From Lachnospiraceae bacterium (GTDB taxonomy: Bacteria > Bacillota > Clostridia > Lachnospirales > Lachnospiraceae), in contig CAAGQC010000109.1 of NCBI GenBank assembly GCA_900771995.1, positions 1-64,000 of the forward strand: a DNA stretch of 64,000 bases, given 5' to 3'. The translations under genes and the position numbers were made by a program. The notes under the pieces were generated by a model. That model had not been told where the DNA came from and did not search any database. It was given only the letters and a program-made list of their open reading frames with translations. Shown one piece after another: positions 1-7,625 of this stretch (positions are counted from its first letter, which is position 1; each line of letters starts with the position of its first letter).

Positions 1-4
1 ATAT

Positions 5-52
5 AAATTTAGCCATAATTGCTCATGCAAGCATGGCATTATGTCTAAATTT
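5..52. repeat. Imperfect palindrome, hairpin-forming
   Basis: The arms AAATTTAG and CTAAATTT enclose a second pairing (CCATAAT with ATTATG) and a central ATGCAAGCAT. The whole forms a ~48-bp stem with few mismatches. The same ATGCAAGCAT centre recurs in a hairpin near 32,880. It may be the end of an element or a terminator for a gene beyond the left edge. Confidence 0.6.
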
Positions 53-84
53 GCATGGCTCTGAATAGTTACCACATTTTCATG

Positions 85-130
85 AAAAAAGCCCCTGTCC
101 GGAACCGTTTCTTCTGTATCCGTAACAGGG
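85..130 (-). terminator. Intrinsic terminator of the two-component operon
   Basis: Read on the minus strand, CCCTGT pairs with ACAGGG around an inner CGGA/TCCG pairing, and a run of six T follows. It lies about 50 bp past the response regulator stop codon. Confidence 0.75.
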
Positions 131-181
131 ACTCTTGTTTCGCCTGTTTATTCTATAACAATATCTGTTGTTTTCAGAGGT

Positions 182-874
182 TTATACCTTGAATCGATAG
201 CCGACACCCCAGATGGTCTCAATATACTGAGGCTTCGCGGTATCTTTTTCAATCTTCTCACGAATCTTCTTGATATGCACGGTAACGGTGGCAATATCAC
301 CGATGGAGTCCATATCCCAGATCTCACGGAACAGTTCTTCCTTGGTAAATACGTGGTTCGGATGCTCCGCAAGGAAGGTCAGCAGATCGAATTCCTTGGT
401 GGTAAAAGTCTTCTCCACACCATCTATATAGACACGTCTTGCGGTCTTGTCAATACGGATACCACGGATCTCCACGATATCATTCTGCTGCTTCTGGTTC
501 GTGCCTACCAGTCTCTCATAACGCGCCATATGCGCTTTCACACGGGCTACCAGTTCGCTGGGGCTGAACGGCTTGGTCATATAATCATCCGCACCCAGAC
601 CTAATCCACGGATCTTATCAATATCGTCCTTCTTCGCGGATACCATGAGAATCGGGATATTTTTCTCCTCACGGATCTTCTTACATACTTCAAAACCATC
701 CATGCCGGGCAGCATCAGGTCCAGAATGATCAGGTCATAATCTCCTGCCAATGCGGTCTTCAGTCCCTCGTCACCGGTATTGCAGATGTCTACCTTGAAA
801 TCACTGAGTTCCAGATAATCCTTCTCCAGATCTGCAATCGCCACTTCATCTTCAATAATCAAAATCTTACTCAT
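182..874 (-). CDS. OmpR-family response regulator
   Basis: This 230-residue cytoplasmic regulator has an N-terminal receiver domain (about residues 1-115) and a C-terminal winged-helix DNA-binding domain (about 130-230). The receiver shows the acidic pair IIEDE, the likely phosphoacceptor Asp in LILDLMLPGMDG and the conserved Lys in MTKPF. The start is fixed by GGAGG eight bases upstream. It lies 41 bp downstream of the histidine kinase on the same strand, so the two form an operon and a cognate pair. The target genes cannot be read from the sequence. A strong hairpin-T run follows the gene. Confidence 0.95.
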   Translation of the reverse strand: MSKILIIEDEVAIADLEKDYLELSDFKVDICNTGDEGLKTALAGDYDLIILDLMLPGMDGFEVCKKIREEKNIPILMVSAKKDDIDKIRGLGLGADDYMTKPFSPSELVARVKAHMARYERLVGTNQKQQNDIVEIRGIRIDKTARRVYIDGVEKTFTTKEFDLLTFLAEHPNHVFTKEELFREIWDMDSIGDIATVTVHIKKIREKIEKDTAKPQYIETIWGVGYRFKV

Positions 875-915
875 GGTTTTCCTCCAATCTATCTTCCTGT
901 TACGCTTTTACAAAT

Positions 916-2397
916 TTATTTTCCGGGCTGCAATTCAATGTATTTTCTCAGGACAAAATGCATACAGGTTCCTTCGCCCTCTTTGGCCGTGGCCCATACA
1001 TAGCCGCCGTGATCCTCGATGATCTTCTTGACAATGGAAAGTCCGATGCCGCTGCCGCCCTGGGCGGAGTTGCGGGAGGCATCCGTGCGGTAGAAACGCT
1101 CGAAGATCTTTTGCAGATCCTTCTGGGCAATTCCTTTTCCGTTGTCCTCGATCTCTACCCGGATGGAATCCACTTCATCGAGAATGCGGATATCAATATG
1201 CCCGTTGGGCTTGTCCATATATTTTACGCTGTTGCTGATAATATTATTGATGACCTTCTTCATCTGCTCCGGATCCGCAATGACCACGGTATCGGGAGAC
1301 ACCAAATTCGAATAGTTCAGCTTGATGCCCCGCTGTTCCAGATCCAGTCCGACCTCTTCCACACAGTCTCCGAAATAATCCGACACGTTGATCCGGTGAA
1401 AATTGTAAGGAATGCGGTTATTGTCAATGCCGGAATACGTGGTCAGTTCGTTGATCAGCCGGTCCATGTCGATGGCTTTGTTGTAGATGGTCTTGATGTA
1501 TTTGTCCATCTTCTCCGGCGTGTCTGCCACACCGTCCATGATTCCCTCCACATAGCCCTTGATGGCCGTAATAGGAGTCTTCAGATCATGGGATATATTG
1601 CTGACCAGTTCTTTGTTCTGTTTCTCATGCTGAATGTTCTCTTCCGTGGATTCCTTCAGGCGCAGACGCATGTCCTCGTAATTGCGGTAGAGATCACCGA
1701 TCTCACCCTTGGCATCCGTCTCCAACACATAATCAAAATTTCCTTCCTTGATCTTACGCATCGCCACATTCAATTCGTTAATGGGTTCAAACACGCCTTT
1801 GTGGATCCACTGAGTCAGCATCAGACTGGTAAAGATCAGGATCACAATAATGGCAACGAACATGTCGATCAGCAGATGTCTGGAAATCAGGGAGTTGACT
1901 TTCGTGACAATAAATACACTGCCCGGTGTTCCGTCCCGGAAGGTAAAATCAATCTGTTTTACATATTTTTCCAGTTCATTATAGAAGTAACCGCTGTCAT
2001 CCGACAGTTTATCGTCACCGTAAGCCGGCAGCTTTTCAAAAATCTTCTGTGCGGCATCCTCATTGCCCGCATAATAAAGCTGGTCACCTTTTCTTACTAT
2101 AATATAAGTAGACTTCCGGGATACCTCCGCATTTACATGCTCCAGATATTCCTTGTCCTCCAGCTTGCTGCTGTCCTCCTTCACCTGATCCAACAGGACA
2201 TAGTAAGCCTGATCCGTGGTGTTGGTGAATTCCTTGAAATTCTCCGACATCATGGAATAGTCGATGTCCGTCAGGCTGAGTCCCTGTGAGAAATTCATCA
2301 GGTAAATAGCGATCATCACAAACGCCATGATCGTCAGCAACAGCGGAAGTAAAATAATACTTATAAATGTTACCCGAAGTCTTGTCTTAAATTTCAT
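916..2397 (-). CDS. Sensor histidine kinase (HAMP-HisKA-HATPase)
   Basis: This is a membrane sensor kinase of 493 residues. It has a TM helix near residues 9-34, an extracellular region of about 140 residues, a second TM near 178-200, a HAMP segment and a HisKA motif (NISHDLKTPITAIKGY, His near 268). The ATPase lobe shows N (NNIISNSVKYM), G1 (DNGKGI) and G2 (GGSGIGLS) boxes. The reading frame stays open upstream to 2577, but that extra 60 residues is translated dispersed repeat. MKFKTRL at 2397 follows an AAAGG-type ribosome site and is the better start. It phosphorylates the adjacent regulator. The signal is unknown. Confidence 0.93.
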   Translation of the reverse strand: MKFKTRLRVTFISIILLPLLLTIMAFVMIAIYLMNFSQGLSLTDIDYSMMSENFKEFTNTTDQAYYVLLDQVKEDSSKLEDKEYLEHVNAEVSRKSTYIIVRKGDQLYYAGNEDAAQKIFEKLPAYGDDKLSDDSGYFYNELEKYVKQIDFTFRDGTPGSVFIVTKVNSLISRHLLIDMFVAIIVILIFTSLMLTQWIHKGVFEPINELNVAMRKIKEGNFDYVLETDAKGEIGDLYRNYEDMRLRLKESTEENIQHEKQNKELVSNISHDLKTPITAIKGYVEGIMDGVADTPEKMDKYIKTIYNKAIDMDRLINELTTYSGIDNNRIPYNFHRINVSDYFGDCVEEVGLDLEQRGIKLNYSNLVSPDTVVIADPEQMKKVINNIISNSVKYMDKPNGHIDIRILDEVDSIRVEIEDNGKGIAQKDLQKIFERFYRTDASRNSAQGGSGIGLSIVKKIIEDHGGYVWATAKEGEGTCMHFVLRKYIELQPGK

Positions 2398-2511
2398 ATT
2401 ACTCTTGCCTTTCAGTGACCTGCAAACTTTCAGGCACTTTCGTGCCGTGTACTTCCGTACACTGCGCAGGCACAGATTTGCGTGTGATTCACTTGCGCTC
2501 ATTATAGCATA
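2398..2511 (-). repeat. Dispersed structured repeat, copy A
   Basis: Read on the minus strand, GTGTAC-GGAA-GTACAC and GGCAC-GAAA-GTGCC form two adjacent hairpins with GNRA-type loops. They are enclosed by GCAAA...TTTGC. The element directly precedes the kinase ribosome site. It shares GCAAAT-TGTGCC with copies at 16.74-16.82 kb and 22.17-22.25 kb, and CACTTGCGCTCATTATA with the region near 32.9 kb. Confidence 0.65.
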
Positions 2512-2584
2512 AAAGTACATCTTCTGTGTATAAAGGAAGCGGGAATATCCTAAAAAAATTATAAAAAACTTTTTCATTTTCCTG

Positions 2585-2612
2585 TTGACATTATTCTCAG
2601 ATCATGTATAAT
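2585..2612 (+). promoter_or_regulatory. Sigma-A type promoter of perR
   Basis: TTGACA at 2585 and TATAAT at 2607 are both perfect hexamers, with a 16-bp spacer. They lie about 50 bp before the perR-like start codon. Confidence 0.85.
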
Positions 2613-2627
2613 AGGCTTATAAGAAAC

Positions 2628-2640
2628 AGTAATCATTACT
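2628..2640 (+). promoter_or_regulatory. PerR/Fur-type operator
   Basis: The perfect palindrome AGTAATCATTACT lies between the promoter and the ribosome site. It contains the AATnATT core of Per and Fur boxes. Its position around +10 to +25 fits autorepression by the downstream regulator. Confidence 0.6.
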
Positions 2641-2662
2641 ATTATCAAGAAAGGAGGTACGC

Positions 2663-3070
2663 ATGGCACTGAAAAGAAGCAGACAACGGGAAATGATCAA
2701 AACCTTTCTCATGGGACGTAAGGATCATCCTACCGCAGATGTGATCTATTCCAATCTGAAGCAGCAGGATCCGAACTTAAGTCTCGGCACTGTCTACCGC
2801 AATCTGACACTTCTGTCAGACATGGGTGAGATCTTACGACTTCGGGTCGGCGACGGTGTAGATCATTTCGATGCAGATACTTCCGAACATTATCATTTCG
2901 TGTGCACCGAATGTGGTAGCGTCATCGATCTGGATATGGATAGTATTGATTCCATCATGGAGACGGCCGGAGAACGATTCGATGGCAAGATCCGGGGACA
3001 TGTTACGTATTTCTACGGCTCTTGTCCCGCCTGTACCAGGGTTGCTGCGGAGTCCAAGTTTTCTGAATGA
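2663..3070 (+). CDS. perR: Fur-family peroxide-responsive repressor, PerR-like
   Basis: This 135-residue metalloregulator has a winged helix (about 1-80) and a metal-binding dimerisation domain. It shows the regulatory pattern HFDADTSEHYHF and two zinc CxxC pairs (CTEC and CPAC), together with the early His of DHPTADVIY. The Asp and His placement matches PerR better than Fur. In B. subtilis these residues bind Fe or Mn and sense peroxide by His oxidation. AAAGGAGGT lies just before the ATG. The next gene is a rubrerythrin, the expected target, and a Per-box-like palindrome sits in its own promoter. Confidence 0.88.
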   Translation: MALKRSRQREMIKTFLMGRKDHPTADVIYSNLKQQDPNLSLGTVYRNLTLLSDMGEILRLRVGDGVDHFDADTSEHYHFVCTECGSVIDLDMDSIDSIMETAGERFDGKIRGHVTYFYGSCPACTRVAAESKFSE

Positions 3071-3169
3071 AAACAGGCTTCGTTCCATAATATATTTGTG
3101 CTGATAAAGCACACGCAAAAAGAGAAAACTAAAACAAAACATTTCATTAGAGAAAAGGAGAAAAAAATT

Positions 3170-3712
3170 ATGGCAAAGTATGTATGTCAGGTATGTGGTT
3201 ATGTTTATGAAGGTGATGCGGCTCCCGCAGAGTGCCCCATCTGTCACGCTCCCGCTTCCAAGTTCACCCTGCAGGCAGGCGAGAAGACCTGGGCTGCTGA
3301 GCATGTAGTAGGTGTTGCACAGGGTGCTCCCGAAGATATCATCGCAGATCTGCGTGCGAACTTCGAGGGCGAGTGCTCCGAGGTTGGTATGTATCTGGCA
3401 ATGGCTAGAGTTGCTCACAGAGAAGGCTATCCCGAGATCGGCCTGTACTGGGAGAAGGCAGCTTATGAAGAAGCTGAGCACGCTGCAAAGTTCGCAGAGC
3501 TGTTAGGTGAAGTCGTTACCGATTCCACCAAGAAGAATCTGGAAATGAGAGTCGATGCCGAGAACGGCGCTACCGCAGGTAAGTTCGACCTGGCTAAGAG
3601 AGCCAAGGCTCTGAACCTGGATGCAATCCATGATACCGTTCATGAGATGGCTCGTGACGAGGCAAGACATGGTAAGGCATTCGAGGGATTGCTGAAGAGA
3701 TACTTTGGCTAA
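3170..3712 (+). CDS. rbr: Reverse rubrerythrin (NADH peroxidase type)
   Basis: This is a 180-residue cytoplasmic iron protein. Unlike classical rubrerythrin, the rubredoxin-like Fe(Cys)4 domain comes first (CQVCGY ... CPICHAP, residues 4-30) and the ferritin-like di-iron domain follows. The latter shows [22 protein letters not shown] and [11 protein letters not shown] as Glu/His ligand motifs. Such proteins reduce hydrogen peroxide with electrons from NADH via rubredoxin or flavoprotein partners. The start MAKYVCQ is set by AAGGAG 10 bases upstream; the open frame further upstream is untranslated leader. It follows perR on the same strand and is probably under its control. Confidence 0.93.
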   Translation: MAKYVCQVCGYVYEGDAAPAECPICHAPASKFTLQAGEKTWAAEHVVGVAQGAPEDIIADLRANFEGECSEVGMYLAMARVAHREGYPEIGLYWEKAAYEEAEHAAKFAELLGEVVTDSTKKNLEMRVDAENGATAGKFDLAKRAKALNLDAIHDTVHEMARDEARHGKAFEGLLKRYFG

Positions 3713-3719
3713 GCTACAA

Positions 3720-3779
3720 GCCGAGTAAGCCCGCAGGGCTATGAATGTACTCGGCGCAGCAAGTCTCGCAGAGATTTGC
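3720..3779 (+). repeat. Double hairpin after rubrerythrin
   Basis: GCCGAGTA pairs with TACTCGGC (3720-3755), enclosing AGCCC-gca-GGGCT. A second perfect stem, GCAAGTCTC-gca-GAGATTTGC, covers 3759-3779. No T run follows, so this is probably a dispersed structured repeat rather than a plain terminator. Confidence 0.55.
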
Positions 3780-3781
3780 TC

Positions 3782-3969
3782 ATGGGTGCATGGCGCATGG
3801 ACTTCAAATATCTGTCAGCGGCATTCGGCAGTGCCATGATCACGTCGGTCTATTCTATTGTGGACACCGCAATGGTCGGTCAATACCACGGACCGGAGGG
3901 CACAGCCGCGCTGGCAGTCGTGGCGCCGGTCTGGAATATTATATACAGTCTTGGGTTGTTAATGGGGAT
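3782..3969 (+). pseudogene. 5' fragment of a MATE-family efflux transporter
   Basis: The translation carries about 60 residues of a MATE N-terminus, including SAMITSVYSIVDTAMVGQY and ALAVVAPVWNIIYSLGLLMGI. MATE proteins are normally about 450 residues with 12 TM helices. Similarity stops abruptly at LMGI (3969). What follows is unrelated sequence that runs into a copy of the recurring ATTCCGATTT element and then into the end of a minus-strand gene. The remaining ~85% of the transporter is absent from the window. It lacks a clear ribosome site and is not expected to be functional. Confidence 0.8.
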
Positions 3970-3980
3970 ATGGCATCCCC

Positions 3981-4010
3981 ATTTCCGATTTGTTAAACTG
4001 GGAGTTGTCA
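3981..4010 (-). repeat. Cassette-boundary element, copy 1
   Basis: ATTTCCGATTTG is followed by AAACTGGGAGTT and carries the stop codon of the DUF218 gene at its right edge. It forms the left limit of the array and touches the point where the MATE gene fragment ends. Confidence 0.55.
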
Positions 4011-4799
4011 CTTTGAAGAATATAATGGGTTGGCTTCTCTGGTTTTATCTCCATATACGGACTTCAATTCTTCAAAAGCAATCTTCACTGTTTCGGGAAT
4101 ATCAACGTGAGCAATGAAATTTTTTCCATTAGGGCCATAGCCATTCTCATCATCTGTAAGCCTTGGAATTTCTCCCATAAGCAAGTTAACATATCTCTCT
4201 ATCGTCCACATTCCATGAATCTCTTTTTCGTAACACAATTTTTCACCAGTACTCAACACATTTACCGTATATGTAGCATAATTGATAATTGCAATGTCTC
4301 CTTGTACATATTTTTTTAATCCCGCAGTCATACGTCTTTGCATAGATGCATCTTGACTCAAAATAATATTTTTGAATCCGATATTTTCCTCTCGCAATAA
4401 ATCCAGAAGATATGTTATATTATTTCCGCAATTTGTAGACTGCGTTTCAAGATAATCTGCCTTACATCCGTACACAGTTTTAAGATATCTTTGAAAGATT
4501 TCCGCTTCGGGTAAATCTTTTGTTTCAATTTCAGGGTATTCCTGATGGATTATCTGACGCAATGTTTCGGTTGTATGCCCGGCACCACCAACGATAATGT
4601 ATTTCTTTGCAATATTATTTTTTATTGCTTCTGCCAAAACATCCCCTCCGGCAAGTATACTTCCTCCAAATAAAACCATTACATCTGCCTGACGAATCTC
4701 ATAACATTCGAGCAATTTTTCTTGGCTCAATTCATTTATGTCCCTTGTTCCACAAAATTTTCCAAGAATATTTATATCATTAGCAATTTTAGAATTCAT
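4008..4799 (-). CDS. YdcF-like DUF218 domain protein
   Basis: This is a soluble protein of 263 residues with the DUF218 fold. It shows VMVLFGGSILAGGDVLAEAI near residue 40 and YIIVGGAGHTTETLR near 70, the two glycine-rich stretches of the YdcF family. The family binds nucleotide-like ligands, but its reaction is poorly known. MNSKIAND at 4799 is chosen as start because GGGAGG lies seven bases upstream; the longer frame enters a preceding gene remnant. Composition is clearly AT-richer than the neighbouring core genes, as expected of an acquired gene. Confidence 0.75.
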   Translation of the reverse strand: MNSKIANDINILGKFCGTRDINELSQEKLLECYEIRQADVMVLFGGSILAGGDVLAEAIKNNIAKKYIIVGGAGHTTETLRQIIHQEYPEIETKDLPEAEIFQRYLKTVYGCKADYLETQSTNCGNNITYLLDLLREENIGFKNIILSQDASMQRRMTAGLKKYVQGDIAIINYATYTVNVLSTGEKLCYEKEIHGMWTIERYVNLLMGEIPRLTDDENGYGPNGKNFIAHVDIPETVKIAFEELKSVYGDKTREANPLYSSK

Positions 4800-4811
4800 T
4801 ATAACCTCCCA

Positions 4812-4828
4812 TTTAAATTCCGGTTTTT
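4812..4828 (-). repeat. Cassette-boundary element, copy 2
   Basis: AAATTCCGGTTTT immediately precedes (in the minus direction) the GGGAGG of the DUF218 gene. It contains the stop codon of the MobC-like remnant. It differs from the core by one base. Confidence 0.55.
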
Positions 4829-4969
4829 CTATCCTGCACATTCTTTACATCATCCAGACTGCTCTGTAGTTTATCAATATCACTGTAATATAACTTTCCC
4901 TGTGAATTACCAAGCTTTACTGCCTGATTAATATTATTTGCAATACCGGCAATAACACGGATTACCAAT
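4813..4969 (-). pseudogene. Possible 3' remnant of a MobC-like mobilisation gene
   Basis: An open stretch on the minus strand reads IAGIANNINQAVKLGNSQG, then LYYSDIDKLQSSLDDV, and ends in TAA. The NNINQxxxxxN pattern followed by a short helix is typical of the C-terminus of plasmid and ICE relaxosome accessory protein MobC. There is no start codon or ribosome site, and it joins directly to the sequence after the DUF3592 gene stop. If correct, it marks past conjugative or mobilisable DNA. The match is short and was made by eye. Confidence 0.5.
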
Positions 4970-4977
4970 GACCTCTC

Positions 4978-5445
4978 TTATACTAATTTCAACAGATTAT
5001 AAATAACAATAAATGTGATAGCTGCAAAAGCTATTGTTCCCAAACAACCAGCTGTCCGCTGTGATCCTTGACTTGCTTCTTCCTTGCAAACGCTCTTAGA
5101 AGGGTTATTCGAATCATAATAAACCGTTATTGTATAAGGAAACTTTACAGCTACCATACCTGGTGACTGAAACGTAATTTTCTTTTTATATGAAATACCA
5201 TTAACTTTATACTCATAGGTGCATTTCATCCTATCATTTTTAAAGTTTGCGTTTCCAGATTCATCGTTTCCTAATCTAAGCTTATTATCTATAAGCGTAG
5301 CCGTTGTATAACACCCCTGCTTTTTTGCTTTTTCCATAAACTTTTGATTAAAGGAACGACCTTTCAGAAAAATCTTTATATAACATACAGCCAAAACTAA
5401 TGCACCAGCTATCAAAGCGATAGCACTTCTAATTTCTTCGCTCAT
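4978..5445 (-). CDS. DUF3592-like membrane protein, copy 2
   Basis: This 155-residue protein has a TM helix near the N-terminus (ALIAGALVLAVCYIKIFL), a soluble beta-rich middle and a C-terminal TM (IAFAAITFIVIYNLLKLV). The middle contains the pattern YEYKVNGISYKKKITF ... ITVYYDSNNPSKS, typical of DUF3592 proteins of unknown function. It is paralogous to the gene immediately upstream, with the same ends (SEEIR/SDDIR-IxIALIxGA and IYNLLKLV). Both stops are followed by the same GAGAGGTCATTG, so the duplication included flanking DNA. The ribosome site is weak. Confidence 0.72.
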   Translation of the reverse strand: MSEEIRSAIALIAGALVLAVCYIKIFLKGRSFNQKFMEKAKKQGCYTTATLIDNKLRLGNDESGNANFKNDRMKCTYEYKVNGISYKKKITFQSPGMVAVKFPYTITVYYDSNNPSKSVCKEEASQGSQRTAGCLGTIAFAAITFIVIYNLLKLV

Positions 5446-5493
5446 TTTTATGTACCCATTCTTTCTTTATCCACTGCATATCAATGACCTCTC

Positions 5494-5946
5494 TTATACT
5501 AATTTCAATAAATTATATATTAATATGATTACAATAATCGGAATTACAATTGACATATAACATCCTGTTTGCTTTTGTTTGTTCTGCCCTAATTCAACAT
5601 CTGCAAACGACTTTGAGGGATTGTTTTTGTCATAAAAAATTTCTACCTGATTAGGATAATTAACAACAATTCCTGTGTCAGTATATGTGATTTTCTTCTC
5701 AAATCTTTTTCCGTCCACAAAATACTCGTAGGTTACGATCTCACTTCTGTATCGTCCCTCAGGACCTGTAAATCTTCTATAATCGTTCTTTACAACCCTA
5801 CCTGTGGTTATACATCCACTTTGTCTTGCTTTTGCCATTAGCTGATTTCCCTTTGTTTTGCCTTTAAGAAAAACAAAGAAAAATAGCCTAGCAAAAATAA
5901 CAGCACCACAAATTAAAGCTATAGTTATTCTTATATCGTCACTCAT
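5494..5946 (-). CDS. DUF3592-like membrane protein, copy 1
   Basis: This 150-residue paralogue of the next gene has two TM segments flanking a domain with YEYFVDGKRFEKKITY and VEIFYDKNNPSKSF. The function is unknown; such proteins are common next to lipoproteins or secretion loci in Firmicutes. ATG at 5946 follows AAGGAG by seven bases, so the possible upstream TTG start is not used here. It shares 48 bp of spacing and likely a transcript with copy 2. The low GC matches the DUF218 gene. Confidence 0.72.
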   Translation of the reverse strand: MSDDIRITIALICGAVIFARLFFFVFLKGKTKGNQLMAKARQSGCITTGRVVKNDYRRFTGPEGRYRSEIVTYEYFVDGKRFEKKITYTDTGIVVNYPNQVEIFYDKNNPSKSFADVELGQNKQKQTGCYMSIVIPIIVIILIYNLLKLV

Positions 5947-5956
5947 GAAAATCTCC

Positions 5957-6010
5957 TTACTCAAGCATAAAATGCAACAACTGCAAAAAATCCGACATCG
6001 TATGTTCCAT
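5957..6010 (-). CDS. 17-codon ORF with a perfect ribosome site
   Basis: ATG at 6010 is preceded by AAGGAGGT at the ideal distance and encodes MEHTMSDFLQLLHFMLE before TAA. The stop overlaps the ribosome site of the DUF3592 gene. It may be a leader peptide that couples translation, or the 5' stump of a lost gene left after recombination at the adjacent boundary element. Confidence 0.35.
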   Translation of the reverse strand: MEHTMSDFLQLLHFMLE

Positions 6011-6027
6011 TGTTTTACCTCCTTGTC

Positions 6028-6046
6028 AAATTCCGATTTCTCATTT
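6028..6046 (-). repeat. Cassette-boundary element, copy 3
   Basis: AAATTCCGATTTC lies between the AAA ATPase stop (6065) and the AAGGAGGT of the 17-codon ORF. It is read in the same direction as the other copies. Confidence 0.55.
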
Positions 6047-6064
6047 TATCACTTCTTCCGGTTT

Positions 6065-7411
6065 TTATAATCCTTCCATATCCAGATCCAATATTAACTT
6101 TCCGATTTTCCGTTCTTTCAAAAGATAGCACATATAGATTGGCAAATATACTACGGCCCCTTCCTGTTCCACATTTGCTACCGATAAAACATATGCTTTC
6201 TCAATATGATAATCAGGAATTTTCATAAAATTATCCAGCGCTTTGTGTGCTTTGTAGCTTTTTCCGGATTTCACCTCTATGGGAACAACTTTTCCGCCTA
6301 TCTCGACCAGAACATCCAGTTCCCCTATATTTTTCTTTTTACAAAAATAGGGTTCCAGACCATTGGCTGTTAACTGCTGTGCCACAGCATTTTCAAAGTG
6401 AGCACCGTTATTTACTTCGCTGTTCTTATTGATCAGTTCTATTTTCGTTTCTGCCGGATAAGCGCTGGTAAGCAATCCGGTGTCATTGGAAAAGAGCCGG
6501 AATACATTACTGCTCTTGCTTGCTTTGAGAGGAATGATGGGCGCCTCTACGTTGTATACCGGCAACGCAGCTCCGGCATCTTTCAGCCATAAAAAGCTGT
6601 TTTCATATCTGTCAAACTTCAACTCTTTATCCAGCATCGTAAACACAAATTTTTTATTCTGTTTGTTTAATTCTGCCGGAATGATATCGTAAATGGATAT
6701 CAGTTTCAGCTTCTTATCTTCGCTCTCATATTGCGAAAAGTCCTCCTTGTACAACATAACGATATCCCGTTGTACTTTATCCACTTCCCGGATATCTTTT
6801 GTAGCTATATAGGTTTTTACCGCATCCGGCATGCCACCGACAATAAGATAGATAAAAAACATTGCCAAAAGTTTCTGATGTATGAATTCATCCACAGGCT
6901 GGCATGTTTCAAATTTTTCCTTCAACATTTCCAGTGTCATCCTGGACACATTATTCGCTATCATAAATTCTTCAAAATCCATGGGATACATTCTTAAGAC
7001 CGTTAAATATCCCACCGGAACCGATGCGATTCCCCTGAGTTCCACCCCCAATAAGGAGCCACTCATTACATATTTGAAACTTCCTTCTTCTACAAGGAAT
7101 TTTATCTTTGTCACGATTTCCGGGCACTTCTGTATCTCATCAAAAAAAACAATGGTTTCCTGCGGCTTACAATCTTCCGGCATAATCATTTTCAGTTTCA
7201 CCAGAAACTCTTCTGCACTCATTTTTACATTGAGATAATCAACAAGGTCCGGCTGATCTATAAAATTAACTTCAAACTTGCTATATTCGCTTTTAGCAAT
7301 TTCTTCTCTTATGAGCCAGGTCTTTCCGATTTGTCTGGCTCCCGTCACCAGTAATGCCTTGCCGGAACTTTTCAGCCATTCTTCTATGATAAGCGAGTCT
7401 TTTCTATACAT
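6065..7411 (-). CDS. AAA+ ATPase with DUF4143 C-terminal domain
   Basis: This is a 448-residue soluble ATPase. The N-terminal AAA_14 domain has a Walker A-like VTGARQIGKTWL near residue 22 and a Walker B IVFFDEIQKCPE near 90. The C-terminal DUF4143 region resembles a PD-(D/E)XK nuclease fold (GELDVLVEIGGKVVPIEVKSGKS; D, E and K visible). The family is widespread in gut Firmicutes and Bacteroidetes, with no settled role. ATG at 7411 is chosen because AAGGAGG lies nine bases upstream. Three GGGGCAAAA-type repeats at 33-bp period lie in its promoter region. Confidence 0.85.
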   Translation of the reverse strand: MYRKDSLIIEEWLKSSGKALLVTGARQIGKTWLIREEIAKSEYSKFEVNFIDQPDLVDYLNVKMSAEEFLVKLKMIMPEDCKPQETIVFFDEIQKCPEIVTKIKFLVEEGSFKYVMSGSLLGVELRGIASVPVGYLTVLRMYPMDFEEFMIANNVSRMTLEMLKEKFETCQPVDEFIHQKLLAMFFIYLIVGGMPDAVKTYIATKDIREVDKVQRDIVMLYKEDFSQYESEDKKLKLISIYDIIPAELNKQNKKFVFTMLDKELKFDRYENSFLWLKDAGAALPVYNVEAPIIPLKASKSSNVFRLFSNDTGLLTSAYPAETKIELINKNSEVNNGAHFENAVAQQLTANGLEPYFCKKKNIGELDVLVEIGGKVVPIEVKSGKSYKAHKALDNFMKIPDYHIEKAYVLSVANVEQEGAVVYLPIYMCYLLKERKIGKLILDLDMEGL

Positions 7412-7442
7412 GAATTTCATCCTCCTTTCTTAACAATATCTC

Positions 7443-7517
7443 TTTTGCCCCGTTTTTTCAATATAATTTGTGATATTTTGCCCCGCTTTTCTAATTTTAT
7501 TATATGTATTCTGCCCC
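7443..7517 (-). repeat. Three direct repeats at 33-bp period upstream of the AAA ATPase
   Basis: TTTTGCCCCG begins at 7443 and 7476, and the variant TTCTGCCCC begins at 7509. The 33-bp period is close to three helical turns, so all three face the same side of the DNA. Between them lie AT-rich stretches that could serve as promoter boxes. They look like binding sites for a regulator or for the ATPase itself. Confidence 0.65.
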
Positions 7518-7548
7518 TTTTTATTACATGGTGTACTTATTATATCCA

Positions 7549-7586
7549 CAAAAATGCCCCGAGTGGATTTGAAATCCTCTCCGGGC
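7549..7586 (-). terminator. Intrinsic terminator after the GyrI-like gene
   Basis: On the minus strand GCCCGGAGAGGATTT pairs with AAATCCACTCGGGGC and is followed by ATTTTTG. It ends the GyrI-like transcript before the AAA ATPase promoter region. Confidence 0.75.
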
Positions 7587-7625
7587 AATAACTTTCGATT
7601 TATTCAGCTCCATAAACTAAAATTT

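Noticed and set aside
958..2289. 443-codon plus-strand ORF opposite the histidine kinase
   Set aside because: It is an antisense shadow of the kinase gene, with no domain motifs or ribosome site; the minus-strand frame has all kinase boxes.
7443..7517. Plasmid-type replication origin at the phased repeats
   Set aside because: Three short repeats without DnaA boxes or a Rep gene are not enough; kept only as likely binding sites.
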